Shown here one piece after another: positions 1 to 8,937 of a stretch of DNA of 46,260 nt; within the stretch, counting starts at the first letter, position 1; each line of letters opens with the position of its first letter. Where the stretch lies: positions 1-46,260 of the forward strand of contig CAOKWI010000031.1 in assembly GCA_948473115.1 (NCBI GenBank). The letters run 5' to 3'. The position numbers were made by a program, and so were the translations under genes. Source of the DNA: an uncultured Lachnospiraceae bacterium (GTDB lineage: Bacteria > Bacillota > Clostridia > Lachnospirales > Lachnospiraceae). The notes below the pieces were generated by a model. It saw only the letters and a list, made by a program, of their open reading frames with translations. It was not told the origin of the DNA and made no database searches.

Positions 1-421
1 CCCAAAGTCCGCCTAGGACAGGACAGCACGTCGCCGCCTGACTTTCCGCAATTTATATGGATGCCATACCAAGTGACTGTACCTATATAAACGCAGAACA
101 AGTGATAAATCTTCCCAGTACACCGATGCATTAATTCCTGAGTAATCAGCACTCGCTGTTCACGTCACTGCTGCGTTGTTGTCGGTCAACGATGCCACCG
201 CATCGCCTCCCTTCGCCGCCTGGCACTGACGCAAACATCAAGCGCTTATTACTTCAGTATTAATGCAACGATGTGCTAGTACATCGTATAAATCAGGTGT
301 TAAAGAAAATTACAGTATTTTTATAAAAATTCTGAATCATTACCGCGATCATGCAACACAAAGAGCGCCTGCTTGGTGTATCTTAAGAGTATCCAGTATT
401 TATTTTAACTTGCAGAAAACA
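1..421. other. Non-coding stretch at window start
   Basis: No convincing gene is seen here. Short reading frames lack ribosome sites and resemble nothing recognised. The 13-mer GCCGCCTGGCACT occurs at about 215-227 and again at 598-610. A small palindrome (ACGATGT/ACATCGT) lies at 268-287. It may be the far end of a decayed or repeat-rich intergenic region. Confidence 0.5.
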
Positions 422-575
422 GGCGCAGGGGAGGCAGGGGTACTTTATGCGGCGTGAGTGAGATGTGGAGAGGAGACTTCGGCAATGCCCGTCCAATGGC
501 GGGCATTGCCGTGCATAAGGCTCCTCGGAACGCCTATCGAGCCGTCGCAGAAAGTACCCCTGCCTCCACTGCGCC
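422..575. repeat. Long inverted repeat, MITE-like or structured element
   Basis: Arms at 422-446 and 551-575 pair over 25 positions with one mismatch (G429 against A568). The outer part is GGCGCAG/CTGCGCC and the inner part contains GGCAGGGGTACTTT/AAAGTACCCCTGCC. The ~104-nt interior has a second perfect 12-bp hairpin (CGGCAATGCCCG/CGGGCATTGCCG, about 480-508). No coding frame explains it. It could be a miniature inverted-repeat element or a structured RNA. Copy number elsewhere would decide, and cannot be seen here. Confidence 0.6.
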
Positions 576-657
576 GTCCCTTCCTCCATAAACCAAAGCC
601 GCCTGGCACTATCGGGACTGAGTTGTTGCCTAAATATCCCGCAAACTCCAGGAAAAC

Positions 658-686
658 TTGCACAGCAGAAAAGAATAGGGTACAAT
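658..686 (+). promoter_or_regulatory. Predicted promoter of holA
   Basis: A TTGCAC -35 at 658-663, a 17-bp spacer and a TACAAT -10 at 681-686 lie 63 bp upstream of the holA start. The -10 is good and the -35 only moderate. No terminator separates it from holA. Confidence 0.45.
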
Positions 687-749
687 AAAGCCAGTGAACT
701 GCCAGGACAGGCGATCCACCCAATATATGTATCTGGAAACGGAGAGAAC

Positions 750-1724
750 ATGAAACAGATAAACGAAGATATCAAACAGGGAAATTTCAGACAGGTCTAC
801 CTCCTGTACGGGGAAGAGCGCTATCTGCGCAGGCAGTACCGGGACAGGCTGCGTAAGGCGCTGTGCGGGGAGGACGATACGATGAACACCCACTACTATG
901 AGGGGAAAAACCTCCCTGTGGGGGAAATCATAGACCTGGCCGAGACCCTGCCCTTCCTGGCGCAGCGGCGGGTCATATTCATCAGCAACAGCGGGCTCTT
1001 TAAATCCGGCGGCGAGAAAATGGCAGAATATCTCGTGTCTCCCAATGAAACCACTTTCTTCGTGTTCACGGAGAGCGAAGTCGACAAGCGCAGCAAATTA
1101 TTTAAGGCTGTCCAGTCCAAAGGTTATGCCGCAGATTTCACCGTGCAGGACGAAAAAACCTTGAAACGATGGATCGCGGGCACCCTGGGCAGGGACGGGA
1201 AGAAGATCACCGAGAACACTGTGCAGCTGCTTCTCACCAAAGCAGGCTCCGATATGGAAAACATCCAGATGGAACTGGAAAAGCTGGTCTGCTATTGTAT
1301 GGACAGGGAAGCGGTCACAGAGGAAGACGTGGAAGCCGTCTGTACCACCCGTATCAGCAGCCGTATTTTTGACATGGTAAATGCCATTGCCGACAGGAAA
1401 CAGAAGCAGGCCCTGGATCTGTATTACGATCTGCTGGCGTTGAAGGAGCCTCCCATGCGGATTCTTTTCCTCATTGCCAGACAGTGTAATCTGCTGCTGC
1501 AGGCAAAGGAATTAAAATCCAAAGGGCATGACCAGCGCTCCATTGCGTCCAAAATAGGCGTGCCGCCCTTCGCAGCGGGGAAATACCTGGCCCAGGCTTC
1601 CCGCTTTCCATCCGAAAAGCTGCGCAGCGCCGTAGCCAAATGTGTGGAAGCGGAGGAAGCCGTAAAGACCGGCCGCATGAACGATGTGATGAGCGTGGAG
1701 ATATTGATCCTGACGGTGCTGTAG
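750..1724 (+). CDS. holA: DNA polymerase III subunit delta
   Basis: This is the delta subunit of the DNA polymerase III clamp loader, which opens the beta sliding clamp during replication. The 324-residue product has the family's usual length. Its N-terminal part (YLLYGEE near residue 17) begins the AAA-like fold without a functional Walker A, as expected for delta. The middle contains the conserved stretch around SDMENIQMELEKL, and a helical collar domain occupies the C-terminal third. The start follows ACGGAGAG at good spacing. It is the only plus-strand gene in the first 44 kb and converges on comEC, a pairing common in clostridia. Recognised from motifs and neighbourhood. Confidence 0.92.
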   Translation: MKQINEDIKQGNFRQVYLLYGEERYLRRQYRDRLRKALCGEDDTMNTHYYEGKNLPVGEIIDLAETLPFLAQRRVIFISNSGLFKSGGEKMAEYLVSPNETTFFVFTESEVDKRSKLFKAVQSKGYAADFTVQDEKTLKRWIAGTLGRDGKKITENTVQLLLTKAGSDMENIQMELEKLVCYCMDREAVTEEDVEAVCTTRISSRIFDMVNAIADRKQKQALDLYYDLLALKEPPMRILFLIARQCNLLLQAKELKSKGHDQRSIASKIGVPPFAAGKYLAQASRFPSEKLRSAVAKCVEAEEAVKTGRMNDVMSVEILILTVL

Positions 1725-1775
1725 CAGAATTGACATAACAGTTTAGCGTCCTGTCCGGGCTAAGGCGATAGCAGT

Positions 1776-1852
1776 CCAGTGTCCTGCATGAGTTAATACG
1801 ATAACATCCCAGCGTCCTGCATGAGTTAATACAAATTGACTGCGGACAGTCA
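1776..1852. repeat. Tandem-spaced 24-bp direct repeat and small hairpin between holA and comEC
   Basis: Two 24-bp copies at 1776-1799 and 1809-1832 differ at one base (shared core TCCTGCATGAGTTAATAC) and are 33 bp apart. A TGACTG-CGGA-CAGTCA hairpin follows at 1837-1852, just before the comEC stop. The hairpin has no clear U-run, so the terminator role between the convergent genes is uncertain. Confidence 0.5.
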
Positions 1853-1857
1853 GCCTT

Positions 1858-4161
1858 TCACCGGAATGTCTCCACCCTGAGCGTTCCCTGTTCGGACGTC
1901 ACGCTGACAGCACCTGTCTCACTGGTCGTTATGGTCGTGCACCCTGTATCCTCCAGCCGTTCCAGCAGTTCCTGGTGGGGATGCCCGTAACGGTTGTTCC
2001 TGCCGCAGGATATGACGGAAAGCGCAGGAGCTGCCTGTTCCAGCAGCTTTACGGATGTGGAGTTTCCGGAGCCGTGGTGGGCGACTTTCAATATAGATAT
2101 TCCCTGTATCCCCCTGCGGGATAATTCTGTGAGCAGCGCATCCTCTCCCCCTCCCTCCACATCCCCTGTCATCAGGAAATCAAATTCCCTCTCACCCTTT
2201 GGGCCGGTAAATCTTCCGTAAAGACAGATGGAATAGGCATTGGGCTCCATTCCCTTCCATCCGCTCTCCGGATGCAGGCAGACAAATTCCGCCCCGCCGC
2301 AGAGAAAACCTTCTCCTGCTGACAGATAGCCTACGGGAATCCCGTCATCCCAGTCCTCCTCTTCCATAAATTGTCCCAGCCGTCCCAGCATATCCTCCTG
2401 CCCCTTTTCCGACAGTTCCGGAAGCACCAGCTGCCTGATCCGGATACCGCTCTCCCCCTTCATTGCCAGCAGCTCCAGCGCCCCGTTCACATGGTCGGCG
2501 TCGGGGTGTGACAGAATGACTGCATCCAGTTTCTGTATCCCGTAATACCGGAGACACGGAAGCAGTACATATTTCCCAACCTGGGTTCGGCTGCTGCTGC
2601 CGCCGTCAAAAAGGTAATGCTCCCCCGAGGCCGTGCTCACCAGGATTCCGTCGCCCTGCCCCACATCCAGGAATAGCAGCCGGTTCTTTGCAGGCGGCCG
2701 CCATGCGAAGATAACCGGATCCAGGAGCAATGCCATCAGGCAGGCTGCGATACCGGCCTGGTATTTCCACTTCCTGGGAGATGCCGCTATCCCGTCCTTT
2801 ATCCGTTTCAGATGCCCTCTCCCGGGTCGCCCTTCTCTTTTTCTGTCCCTCAGCCTCCTGATTTCCCACACTGCCGCCGCAAGAACCAGGTAATAGGCAA
2901 TCACCTGCCAAAGCCGGGGCTTTCCGGGATTCCACGTATGAAAGGGGAAACAGTCGAACAGCCCGCACAGCGTCCCATACCCCTGTAGGATCAGCCTGAC
3001 CGCCCATCCGCAGAAGCCAAGCCCCGGTATCAACGCCAGAAAGCCTGCTGCCATCAGTACCTTCATGAAGGGCAGCACCAGGATATTCAGCAGAACGGAA
3101 TAGCTGGGCGTCTGATAATAAAACCACAGCTGCACCGGAAGCGTGGCAAGGGTGATGGATACTCCTGACAGAACCGGCTCCATTATCCTTTGCCGCACAC
3201 TCTTTTTCCCGCCGTCATATCCCATGGCAGGATACACCGCCCCGATCCCAAGCATGGAGGCAAAGGAGAGCAGGAAACCCGTATGCCGCAGATAATACGG
3301 GTTCTTTACCACAAGCACAGCCGCAGTCACTCCCATGGCCGTAGGCATATCATAGGTTCTCCCAAGCATCTTTGCAGTCATCCGAAGCAGGTACATGCCG
3401 ATGGCACGGCATGCGGATACACTGAATTCTGTCATCATGCCATACAGGAAAAGAAGCGCACAGCCCGCAAGCGCCGCCGGACCCACGGGGATCCGGCACC
3501 TGCGCAGCAGCCGGTATACCGTCATGCCGATCATGGTGATATGGAGGGAGGAGATACTCAGGATATGCAGGATCCCGTTTCTCTGGTACAACTCTTTTAA
3601 CCCGGGATCCAGATCCTCCTTGTCCCCCAGCATCAGCGCACACATGACAGCCGCCTCCTTTTCCGGAAGCACATTTTCCAGCCGTTCCTTCAGCAGGGCG
3701 CGCAGCCGGTACAGCCCCTCCCTGATCCGCCAGAAGGACTCCCCCTGTGCCAGCGGCACGGCGTTTTTGACCCTTCCTCCGATGCCCAGCGTCCGGTAAT
3801 ATTCCCTGGAGTCAAACTCTCCGGGATTCGTCGCCGGGGAAAAGGGCTGGAAGGTTCCTGTCACCGTCACAACGCTGCCCAGCGGGACATCCGTTCCCTG
3901 TTCCGGAACACATATGAAATTGTCTTTACATGGAATAGCCGGCTGTGAAATTCCAGCCGAAGAAATAATATGAACCGATTGAAAATAAAGCTTTTCCGAA
4001 TCCTTCTGGTACACCTGCCCCGCAAAGGTCAGGGATTGCCCGGCAGTCAGCGTTTCCGCGCTGATCTGCCCTTTGGGCACTCTGTCAAATATGCCCAGAT
4101 GTAGCAGGACCCCCATGACCAGGACGAGACACATGGCAGCCAGCAATAATGGTCGCCGCAT
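1858..4161 (-). CDS. comEC: ComEC/Rec2-family DNA internalisation protein
   Basis: ComEC forms the inner-membrane channel that takes single-stranded DNA into the cell during competence. The 767-aa product starts with a membrane segment, followed by a short beta-rich DUF4131-type region. Next is the multi-helix competence domain (motif SISSLHITMIGM, roughly residues 200-460). It ends in a metallo-beta-lactamase domain with the metal-binding motif SHPDADH. I chose the ATG at 4161 (MRRPLLL) because AAAGGA lies 7 nt upstream. The longer frame to 4200 begins inside a palindromic repeat and is unlikely. The ComEA-like gene lies 3.5 kb away on the same strand. Whether this organism is naturally competent cannot be told. 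Confidence 0.9.
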   Translation of the reverse strand: MRRPLLLAAMCLVLVMGVLLHLGIFDRVPKGQISAETLTAGQSLTFAGQVYQKDSEKLYFQSVHIISSAGISQPAIPCKDNFICVPEQGTDVPLGSVVTVTGTFQPFSPATNPGEFDSREYYRTLGIGGRVKNAVPLAQGESFWRIREGLYRLRALLKERLENVLPEKEAAVMCALMLGDKEDLDPGLKELYQRNGILHILSISSLHITMIGMTVYRLLRRCRIPVGPAALAGCALLFLYGMMTEFSVSACRAIGMYLLRMTAKMLGRTYDMPTAMGVTAAVLVVKNPYYLRHTGFLLSFASMLGIGAVYPAMGYDGGKKSVRQRIMEPVLSGVSITLATLPVQLWFYYQTPSYSVLLNILVLPFMKVLMAAGFLALIPGLGFCGWAVRLILQGYGTLCGLFDCFPFHTWNPGKPRLWQVIAYYLVLAAAVWEIRRLRDRKREGRPGRGHLKRIKDGIAASPRKWKYQAGIAACLMALLLDPVIFAWRPPAKNRLLFLDVGQGDGILVSTASGEHYLFDGGSSSRTQVGKYVLLPCLRYYGIQKLDAVILSHPDADHVNGALELLAMKGESGIRIRQLVLPELSEKGQEDMLGRLGQFMEEEDWDDGIPVGYLSAGEGFLCGGAEFVCLHPESGWKGMEPNAYSICLYGRFTGPKGEREFDFLMTGDVEGGGEDALLTELSRRGIQGISILKVAHHGSGNSTSVKLLEQAAPALSVISCGRNNRYGHPHQELLERLEDTGCTTITTSETGAVSVTSEQGTLRVETFR

Positions 4162-4190
4162 ACACATATCCTTTCGTATTTTATTTTTAA

Positions 4191-4342
4191 GAACTGTCAA
4201 GAATTAACTTTGCAGATGACGTAGGATAAATCTTTTTATGCAAGGCGGAAGAATGAGGCGTACTGGGATACGCCGATTGACCACAACGCGGCATAAGAAG
4301 ATTTAGGCAAGTCAGATGTAAAGATTCATTCTTTGACAGTTC
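4191..4342. repeat. Palindromic MITE-like repeat (~152 bp)
   Basis: The ends match as inverted repeats: GAACTGTCAA-GAAT at 4191-4204 against ATTC-TTTGACAGTTC ending at 4342. The complementarity continues inward (AAATCTTTTTATGC against GCATAAGAAGATTT) to a central perfect hairpin GGCGTA-CTGGGA-TACGCC at 4257-4274. Nearly the whole segment is therefore one imperfect palindrome. It carries no gene and sits between the GerMN lipoprotein gene and comEC. It fits a miniature inverted-repeat element or a long RNA hairpin. Confidence 0.65.
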
Positions 4343-4428
4343 CTTAGTGATTGTGAAACCCTCATATGGCAAACAGGCCTTGGGCGGATTGAACAAAGGT
4401 GGCGCTCCAATGCAGTCCTTCGCAATTG

Positions 4429-5352
4429 CTAATTTTTCAGCGATGTCACCAGATCCAGATTTCTCTCAAAGGTAGAATTCTGAAAGATGGATGATGTGGT
4501 CGGCACTTCGCCGTTTACCATGATCTGCACTTTATTGATATTGCTCAGTTCCACCAGCGAATTTACGATGGAATAGACCGCAGCTTCCATGGATACATTT
4601 TCCGGCACGGTGAGAAAATTCTCATCCAGATTGACATAACAGATCCCATCCTTGGTCGTGACATTGATCACTTTTGTGCTAGGGTTGATCGTGGGATGCA
4701 GCCCCTCCACCTGCCCGCTGGGGCCTGCGATCAGCTCCTCCACGATAAAGCGCTCTATAGGGGTATTCGTGGAATAATGCTTCTCCCTGTATGCCGCGAT
4801 CAGCTGGGTGCCGTCATTGTTCGCAAAATAAAGCTTCACCCGGGCAAGCTCGTAAGTATTGATCTCATTGCCGTCATTGTCAATGAACTGATCGGCGCCC
4901 ATCCTGCCCACAAGATTTCCCAGGCTGTCCAGAAGCGGCTCTCCCTCCACCGTGATCTCCACATAGCTGATCTGGGGCAGCTGGGTCAGCGTCCGCACGA
5001 TGGCCGCACGCACCAGGACCTCCGTGGTCACCGGCAGGCTCTTGTAAGCCTCATTCACATTGATCGTCATTTTTTCTTCTTCCAGGTTGATCCCCAGGAT
5101 CTCAAACCCCATGGCAAGGGGCGCCTGATATTCCAGCTTTTCCGGCATGGTGGCAAGGCACCGCATCAGTTCCCGCAGGACAGCCTGATCGTTTTCCGTC
5201 TGTGTCCAGTAGGAATGCATCTCCACCTTTGTCGAAGATTTACTGATGTAATAGACCTGATATTCCGTTCCCTCCGGCTCTTCTTCCCTGCCGCACGCGG
5301 ATATCACGAGCAAAAGCAGAATTCCCACTATCGCATATAATATTTTTCTCAT
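4429..5352 (-). CDS. GerMN-domain lipoprotein
   Basis: This is a 307-aa secreted lipoprotein with signal peptide and lipobox (VISACG, lipidated Cys near residue 20). Two GerMN-type domains follow, about residues 40-165 and 175-300, both with the LTVNLNxxF-like pattern (MTINVNEAY and CYVNLDENF). In Bacillus, GerM acts in spore envelope assembly and germination. Here the gene starts only 9 bp after the stop of a histidine kinase, so it is probably co-expressed with the two-component system. Such lipoproteins often sit beside kinases and may modulate them, but that is inference. Confidence 0.85.
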   Translation of the reverse strand: MRKILYAIVGILLLLVISACGREEEPEGTEYQVYYISKSSTKVEMHSYWTQTENDQAVLRELMRCLATMPEKLEYQAPLAMGFEILGINLEEEKMTINVNEAYKSLPVTTEVLVRAAIVRTLTQLPQISYVEITVEGEPLLDSLGNLVGRMGADQFIDNDGNEINTYELARVKLYFANNDGTQLIAAYREKHYSTNTPIERFIVEELIAGPSGQVEGLHPTINPSTKVINVTTKDGICYVNLDENFLTVPENVSMEAAVYSIVNSLVELSNINKVQIMVNGEVPTTSSIFQNSTFERNLDLVTSLKN

Positions 5353-5361
5353 CTTCTCACG

Positions 5362-6858
5362 CTAACCTCCGATATAAGTCAAAGGAATCCTGACCGTGAA
5401 GCAGGAGCCCTCCCCCTCCACGCTGGTAGCGGTAATGGAACCCCGATGCATCAGCACGGCGCTTTTGGTGATGGCAAGCCCCAGGCCCGTGCCGCCAATC
5501 TCTCTGGAATGGGACTTGTCCACCCTGTAAAACCTTTCATAAATATGAGGCAGCTCATCCTCCGGGATTCCCAGCCCTGAATCGCTGACGCGGAAGGTAA
5601 AGAACTGATGGTCGGCGTCCAGCTCCACCTTCACCCAGCCGTGCTCTTTATTGTACTTGATGGAATTTTCCACAAGGTTCGTCATCACAAGGGTCATCTT
5701 GACCTCGTCCACCTCCGCCACCACAGGGCGCATACTCTCAAAGACTACCTCCACATCCCGCTTTCGGGCAATGGGGCGCAGACGTTTCAGGATCAGCTCC
5801 GTCAGGTCATTGATATTCAGCGCTGCAATATTGAGCTCCTGAACCTTTTTGTCCATCTTCACCAACGCCAGAAGATCCGTGATGATCCTGTTTTCCCTGT
5901 CAATTTCGGATACAATGTCCTCCATGAACTCCCTGTAGAGCTCCGCAGGCGCGTTTTCCTGTGTCAGCAGGGAATCCGCCAGCACCTTGATGGACGCCAT
6001 AGGCGTCTTCAGCTCATGGGATACATTCGCCACAAACTCCTGCCTGGAATCGTCCAGAACCTTCATCTGCTTCTGCAGCTGATTAAAGGCATCCACAATG
6101 TGGGCAGTCTCCGTGTAATCCGGTACGGAAATGGCCTCATCACTATAGCCTGCCTTCACCTCGTTAATGGCATCCGTGACACGGGAGAAGGGTCTGATCA
6201 GCACCACGGACAGGACAAGGGCCAGGGCCACGATCACAACGATCATCAGCTCCTCTATCACCATGGATTTCTGATTTAGGATCTCCATGGTCTCCACAAT
6301 GGAACTGTTGGATATGCTGGTCAGCATGACCCCGACGATCTTACCGTTGCTCTTTCCCTCCATGTCCACGGCGGAGGTATCCACAATGGGGGTGGTCATC
6401 TCGATATAGCCGTGCTCCTGATCGTAATTGTACGTATTTTCACCCCGGAGACACCGGATCACCTCCTCGGAGATGATCGTCTTGCCCTCGCTGATCCCGT
6501 AGGTGTCCTTTACCACCTTCAGGCTGGAGTCTATGATCATGACGCGGCCTTCGTACAGGTTGGAGATCATCTCCAGCTCCGCATCGATGACCGCCCTGGA
6601 ATTTCGGTATGCCAGTTCCTCCGATTGATAAGTGACCAGGTAATTGTTGTTGAGAAGGTGGTTGCTGACCACAAGCAGCTGGTTCTGGACCGTGGAGATC
6701 CTGTTGTCCACCGCGTGCTCCTCATAATTGCTTACTATGGCGCCGCGCATGAAAATGCCGGGTATAATTCCCACGATCAGTATGATCACAAAGATTCGTA
6801 CCTTTAAACTGCGCAGAGGCAACAGATCATTCAGCTTTTTAAAAATTTTCGCCAACAT
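5362..6858 (-). CDS. Two-component sensor histidine kinase (WalK/PhoR-like)
   Basis: A membrane sensor kinase of 498 aa. It has one N-terminal membrane helix (about 20-40), an extracellular sensor region, a second helix (about 203-222), a HAMP linker, and a HisKA domain with phospho-acceptor H281 in FVANVSHELKTPMAS. The HATPase domain follows, with N-box NLVENSIKYN and G-boxes DSGLGIP and GGTGLGLAI. I prefer the ATG at 6858 because GGAG lies 5 nt upstream. A GTG 12 bases earlier is possible. It lies 40 bp downstream of its response regulator and just ahead of the GerMN lipoprotein gene, forming a regulator-kinase-lipoprotein operon. The signal sensed is unknown. Confidence 0.9.
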   Translation of the reverse strand: MLAKIFKKLNDLLPLRSLKVRIFVIILIVGIIPGIFMRGAIVSNYEEHAVDNRISTVQNQLLVVSNHLLNNNYLVTYQSEELAYRNSRAVIDAELEMISNLYEGRVMIIDSSLKVVKDTYGISEGKTIISEEVIRCLRGENTYNYDQEHGYIEMTTPIVDTSAVDMEGKSNGKIVGVMLTSISNSSIVETMEILNQKSMVIEELMIVVIVALALVLSVVLIRPFSRVTDAINEVKAGYSDEAISVPDYTETAHIVDAFNQLQKQMKVLDDSRQEFVANVSHELKTPMASIKVLADSLLTQENAPAELYREFMEDIVSEIDRENRIITDLLALVKMDKKVQELNIAALNINDLTELILKRLRPIARKRDVEVVFESMRPVVAEVDEVKMTLVMTNLVENSIKYNKEHGWVKVELDADHQFFTFRVSDSGLGIPEDELPHIYERFYRVDKSHSREIGGTGLGLAITKSAVLMHRGSITATSVEGEGSCFTVRIPLTYIGG

Positions 6859-6898
6859 CCTCTCTCCCACATCAGATCGACTTTATCCGGCCTGCCAC

Positions 6899-7606
6899 TC
6901 ACTCCTTGGTCAAACTGTTACAAAAATAATAGCCCACGCCCCATTTTGTATGTACATATCTGGGCTCGCTTGGACTCTGCTCCACCTTCTCCCTCAAGCG
7001 GCGGATGTGTACGTCAACCGTGCGGACATCCCCCGGATAGTCAGCGCCCCAGACGATCTGAAGCAGACTCTCCCGGCTGTACACCTTGTTTGGATTCAGC
7101 ATCAGCAGTTCCAGCACTTCGAACTCCTTCGCCGTCAGACCGATCTCATGACCGGATATATACGCCCTCCTGCCCTCGCAGTCCAGCCTCATCTCTCCGC
7201 TCTCAATGACCTTTGGCGTCTCCCCGGTGACACGCTTCGGCTCGATACGGCGCATGATCGCCTTGATGCGGGCCTTCACCTCCAAAATATTAAAGGGCTT
7301 TGTGATATAGTCGTCAGCGCCGTACTCCAGCCCCAGGATCTTATCCATGTCATCGCCCCTTGCCGTCAGCATGATAATGGGCACGCTGGAAAACTCCCTG
7401 ATCTGCTGACAGACCTCAAAACCGGTCAGCTTGGGCAGCATGACATCCAGCAGGATAATATCATACTGGTTATTGCGCGCAAATTCCAGCGCCTCTTCGC
7501 CGTCATAGGCACAGTCCACCTGCATGTCGTCCTGTTCCAGGCTGAAACGTATCCCCTTTACGATCAGCTTCTCATCATCTACCACCAACGCCCTCTTTCC
7601 TGCCAT
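6899..7606 (-). CDS. OmpR/PhoB-family response regulator
   Basis: The 235-aa DNA-binding response regulator has a receiver domain with acidic pocket D10/D11, phospho-acceptor D54 (IILLDVMLP) and conserved K in DDYITKPF. A C-terminal winged helix carries the typical LTAKEFEVLELL and VDVHIRRLREK signatures. The start at 7606 follows GGGAGG at 9 nt. An in-frame ATG further upstream has no better site. It is the first gene of the regulator-kinase-GerMN set, 53 bp downstream of the ComEA-like gene. Its sequence type is close to WalR/PhoP of Firmicutes, but the regulon cannot be read from this window. Confidence 0.9.
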   Translation of the reverse strand: MAGKRALVVDDEKLIVKGIRFSLEQDDMQVDCAYDGEEALEFARNNQYDIILLDVMLPKLTGFEVCQQIREFSSVPIIMLTARGDDMDKILGLEYGADDYITKPFNILEVKARIKAIMRRIEPKRVTGETPKVIESGEMRLDCEGRRAYISGHEIGLTAKEFEVLELLMLNPNKVYSRESLLQIVWGADYPGDVRTVDVHIRRLREKVEQSPSEPRYVHTKWGVGYYFCNSLTKE

Positions 7607-7659
7607 TGCAATCGTCCTCCCTCTCAACTCTCTCTTCTGATGCTGCCTGTGCCGGCCAC

Positions 7660-8322
7660 CTATTTTACCGCTATTTTGCCGCTCAGCTTATTGTATACGC
7701 TCTCCTTGATGCCCGGCACCCGCATGATATCCTCACAGGCCCCGAAGTCCCCGTGAGCCTCCCTGTATGCGATGATGTCCGCGGCCCTGGATGCCCCGAT
7801 GCCGGGAAGGGTACACAGCTGCGCGGCATCGGCAGTATTGATGTTTACCAGACCTGATGCCGCTGTCTCCGCCGCTTCCTCCTGTGCCTCATATTCTTCC
7901 CTGTCAGGGAAAAACAGCTTTTCCCCGTCAGAGACCCTTGCGGCCAGATTCACGGCTTCCTCCGCCGCCTCCGGTGCAAAGCCTCCCGCTGCCTCCAGGG
8001 CATCCGCCGCCCTGCTGCCATCCGGCAGGAACACCACGCCGGGACTCTCCACCGCCCCGCAGACATAGACGCAGATCTCCTGCATTGTCCCACTCCGGGA
8101 ACTCGGTTCCTGCCCCGTCCACTGGCCGGAGCCGGGCTGTTCAACCCCCTGCCCGCCGTCCGCGGCATTCCCCTGCGCCCCTGCCTGGCCGGTCAGCTGA
8201 GACACCTGTCCCGTTCCCTGCTGCCCGATCAGCAAAACCTCCTGCTCCGCCCCCTTACAGGCAGAACAATTCATTACAAAAACAAGACTGCACACCGCAG
8301 CCAAAAATCTGTTCTTTCTCAT
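7660..8322 (-). CDS. ComEA-like helix-hairpin-helix protein
   Basis: A secreted or membrane-anchored DNA-binding protein of about 220 aa. The N-terminus is a signal peptide with a possible lipidated Cys (CSAC). A Gly/Gln-rich linker (about 35-85) is followed by an SLBB-type domain (ICVYVCGAVESPGV). The C-terminus has the ComEA helix-hairpin-helix pair (VNINTADAAQL, LPGIGASRAADII, VPGIKE). In competent Firmicutes ComEA binds incoming DNA for ComEC. The tandem ATGs at 8325 and 8322 share the site AAAGG; 8322 has the better spacing. The nearby comEC supports the role, although the two genes are separated here by the two-component operon. Confidence 0.85.
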   Translation of the reverse strand: MRKNRFLAAVCSLVFVMNCSACKGAEQEVLLIGQQGTGQVSQLTGQAGAQGNAADGGQGVEQPGSGQWTGQEPSSRSGTMQEICVYVCGAVESPGVVFLPDGSRAADALEAAGGFAPEAAEEAVNLAARVSDGEKLFFPDREEYEAQEEAAETAASGLVNINTADAAQLCTLPGIGASRAADIIAYREAHGDFGACEDIMRVPGIKESVYNKLSGKIAVK

Positions 8323-8426
8323 CATAGCCCCTTTCCGGTGAACCGCGTCCCCGCCGTCACCCAAAAGGGCTGCCTCTCTATGCTGATGTAACTTATTGTA
8401 AAGGAATCACCACCTTTTTACAAGTG

Positions 8427-8858
8427 CTATTTCCACTTAAAGATCACAATTCCCACAATGGCCACAGCCATTCCCAGGGCCTTTCTCCACTCCCAGGGCT
8501 GCTTCTCCACGCCAAACCAGCCAAACAGCTCGATCACATATGCCACGGCCAGCTGTGCCACCACGATCAGCATCACCGCCTTTGCCGGTCCCAGCATATC
8601 CATGCTCCTGATGACCGTGTAGGTGATAAAGGCCCCTATGGCTCCTCCCAGAAGCATATATTTCGGCTGCACCGCAAACACCTTAAGGAGGCTGCTTCTG
8701 TCCGTGCACACCCATGCCCCCAGGCAGACCATCAGCGCCGTCAGCTGCACGAAAGCGCTTGCCGCCCAGATGCTGGACGCCTTCGTCACCTGCGTGTTAA
8801 ACACTCCCTGTACGCTCATCAGCGCACCCGATATCAGGGCAATCAAAAAACCAATCAT
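8427..8858 (-). CDS. Small DMT-superfamily transporter (YdcZ/DUF606-like)
   Basis: A hydrophobic 143-aa protein with about five membrane helices, matching the short YdcZ-type branch of the drug/metabolite transporter superfamily (ISGALMSVQGVFNTQ near the N-terminus; AQLAVAYVIELFGWFG near the C-terminus). GGAGGTG lies 5 nt ahead of the ATG at 8858. Upstream frame residues are not hydrophobic and have no ribosome site. Members often work in pairs, but no partner is present. It lies 79 bp downstream of the orphan solute-binding protein gene. The substrate is unknown. Confidence 0.8.
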   Translation of the reverse strand: MIGFLIALISGALMSVQGVFNTQVTKASSIWAASAFVQLTALMVCLGAWVCTDRSSLLKVFAVQPKYMLLGGAIGAFITYTVIRSMDMLGPAKAVMLIVVAQLAVAYVIELFGWFGVEKQPWEWRKALGMAVAIVGIVIFKWK

Positions 8859-8937
8859 AAAAACACCTCCGATTCCAGTTCTTTCTCCTATAGAAGTGTA
8901 TCCTATGATTGGTATTTTATTCGTCACAATCCGCAGG

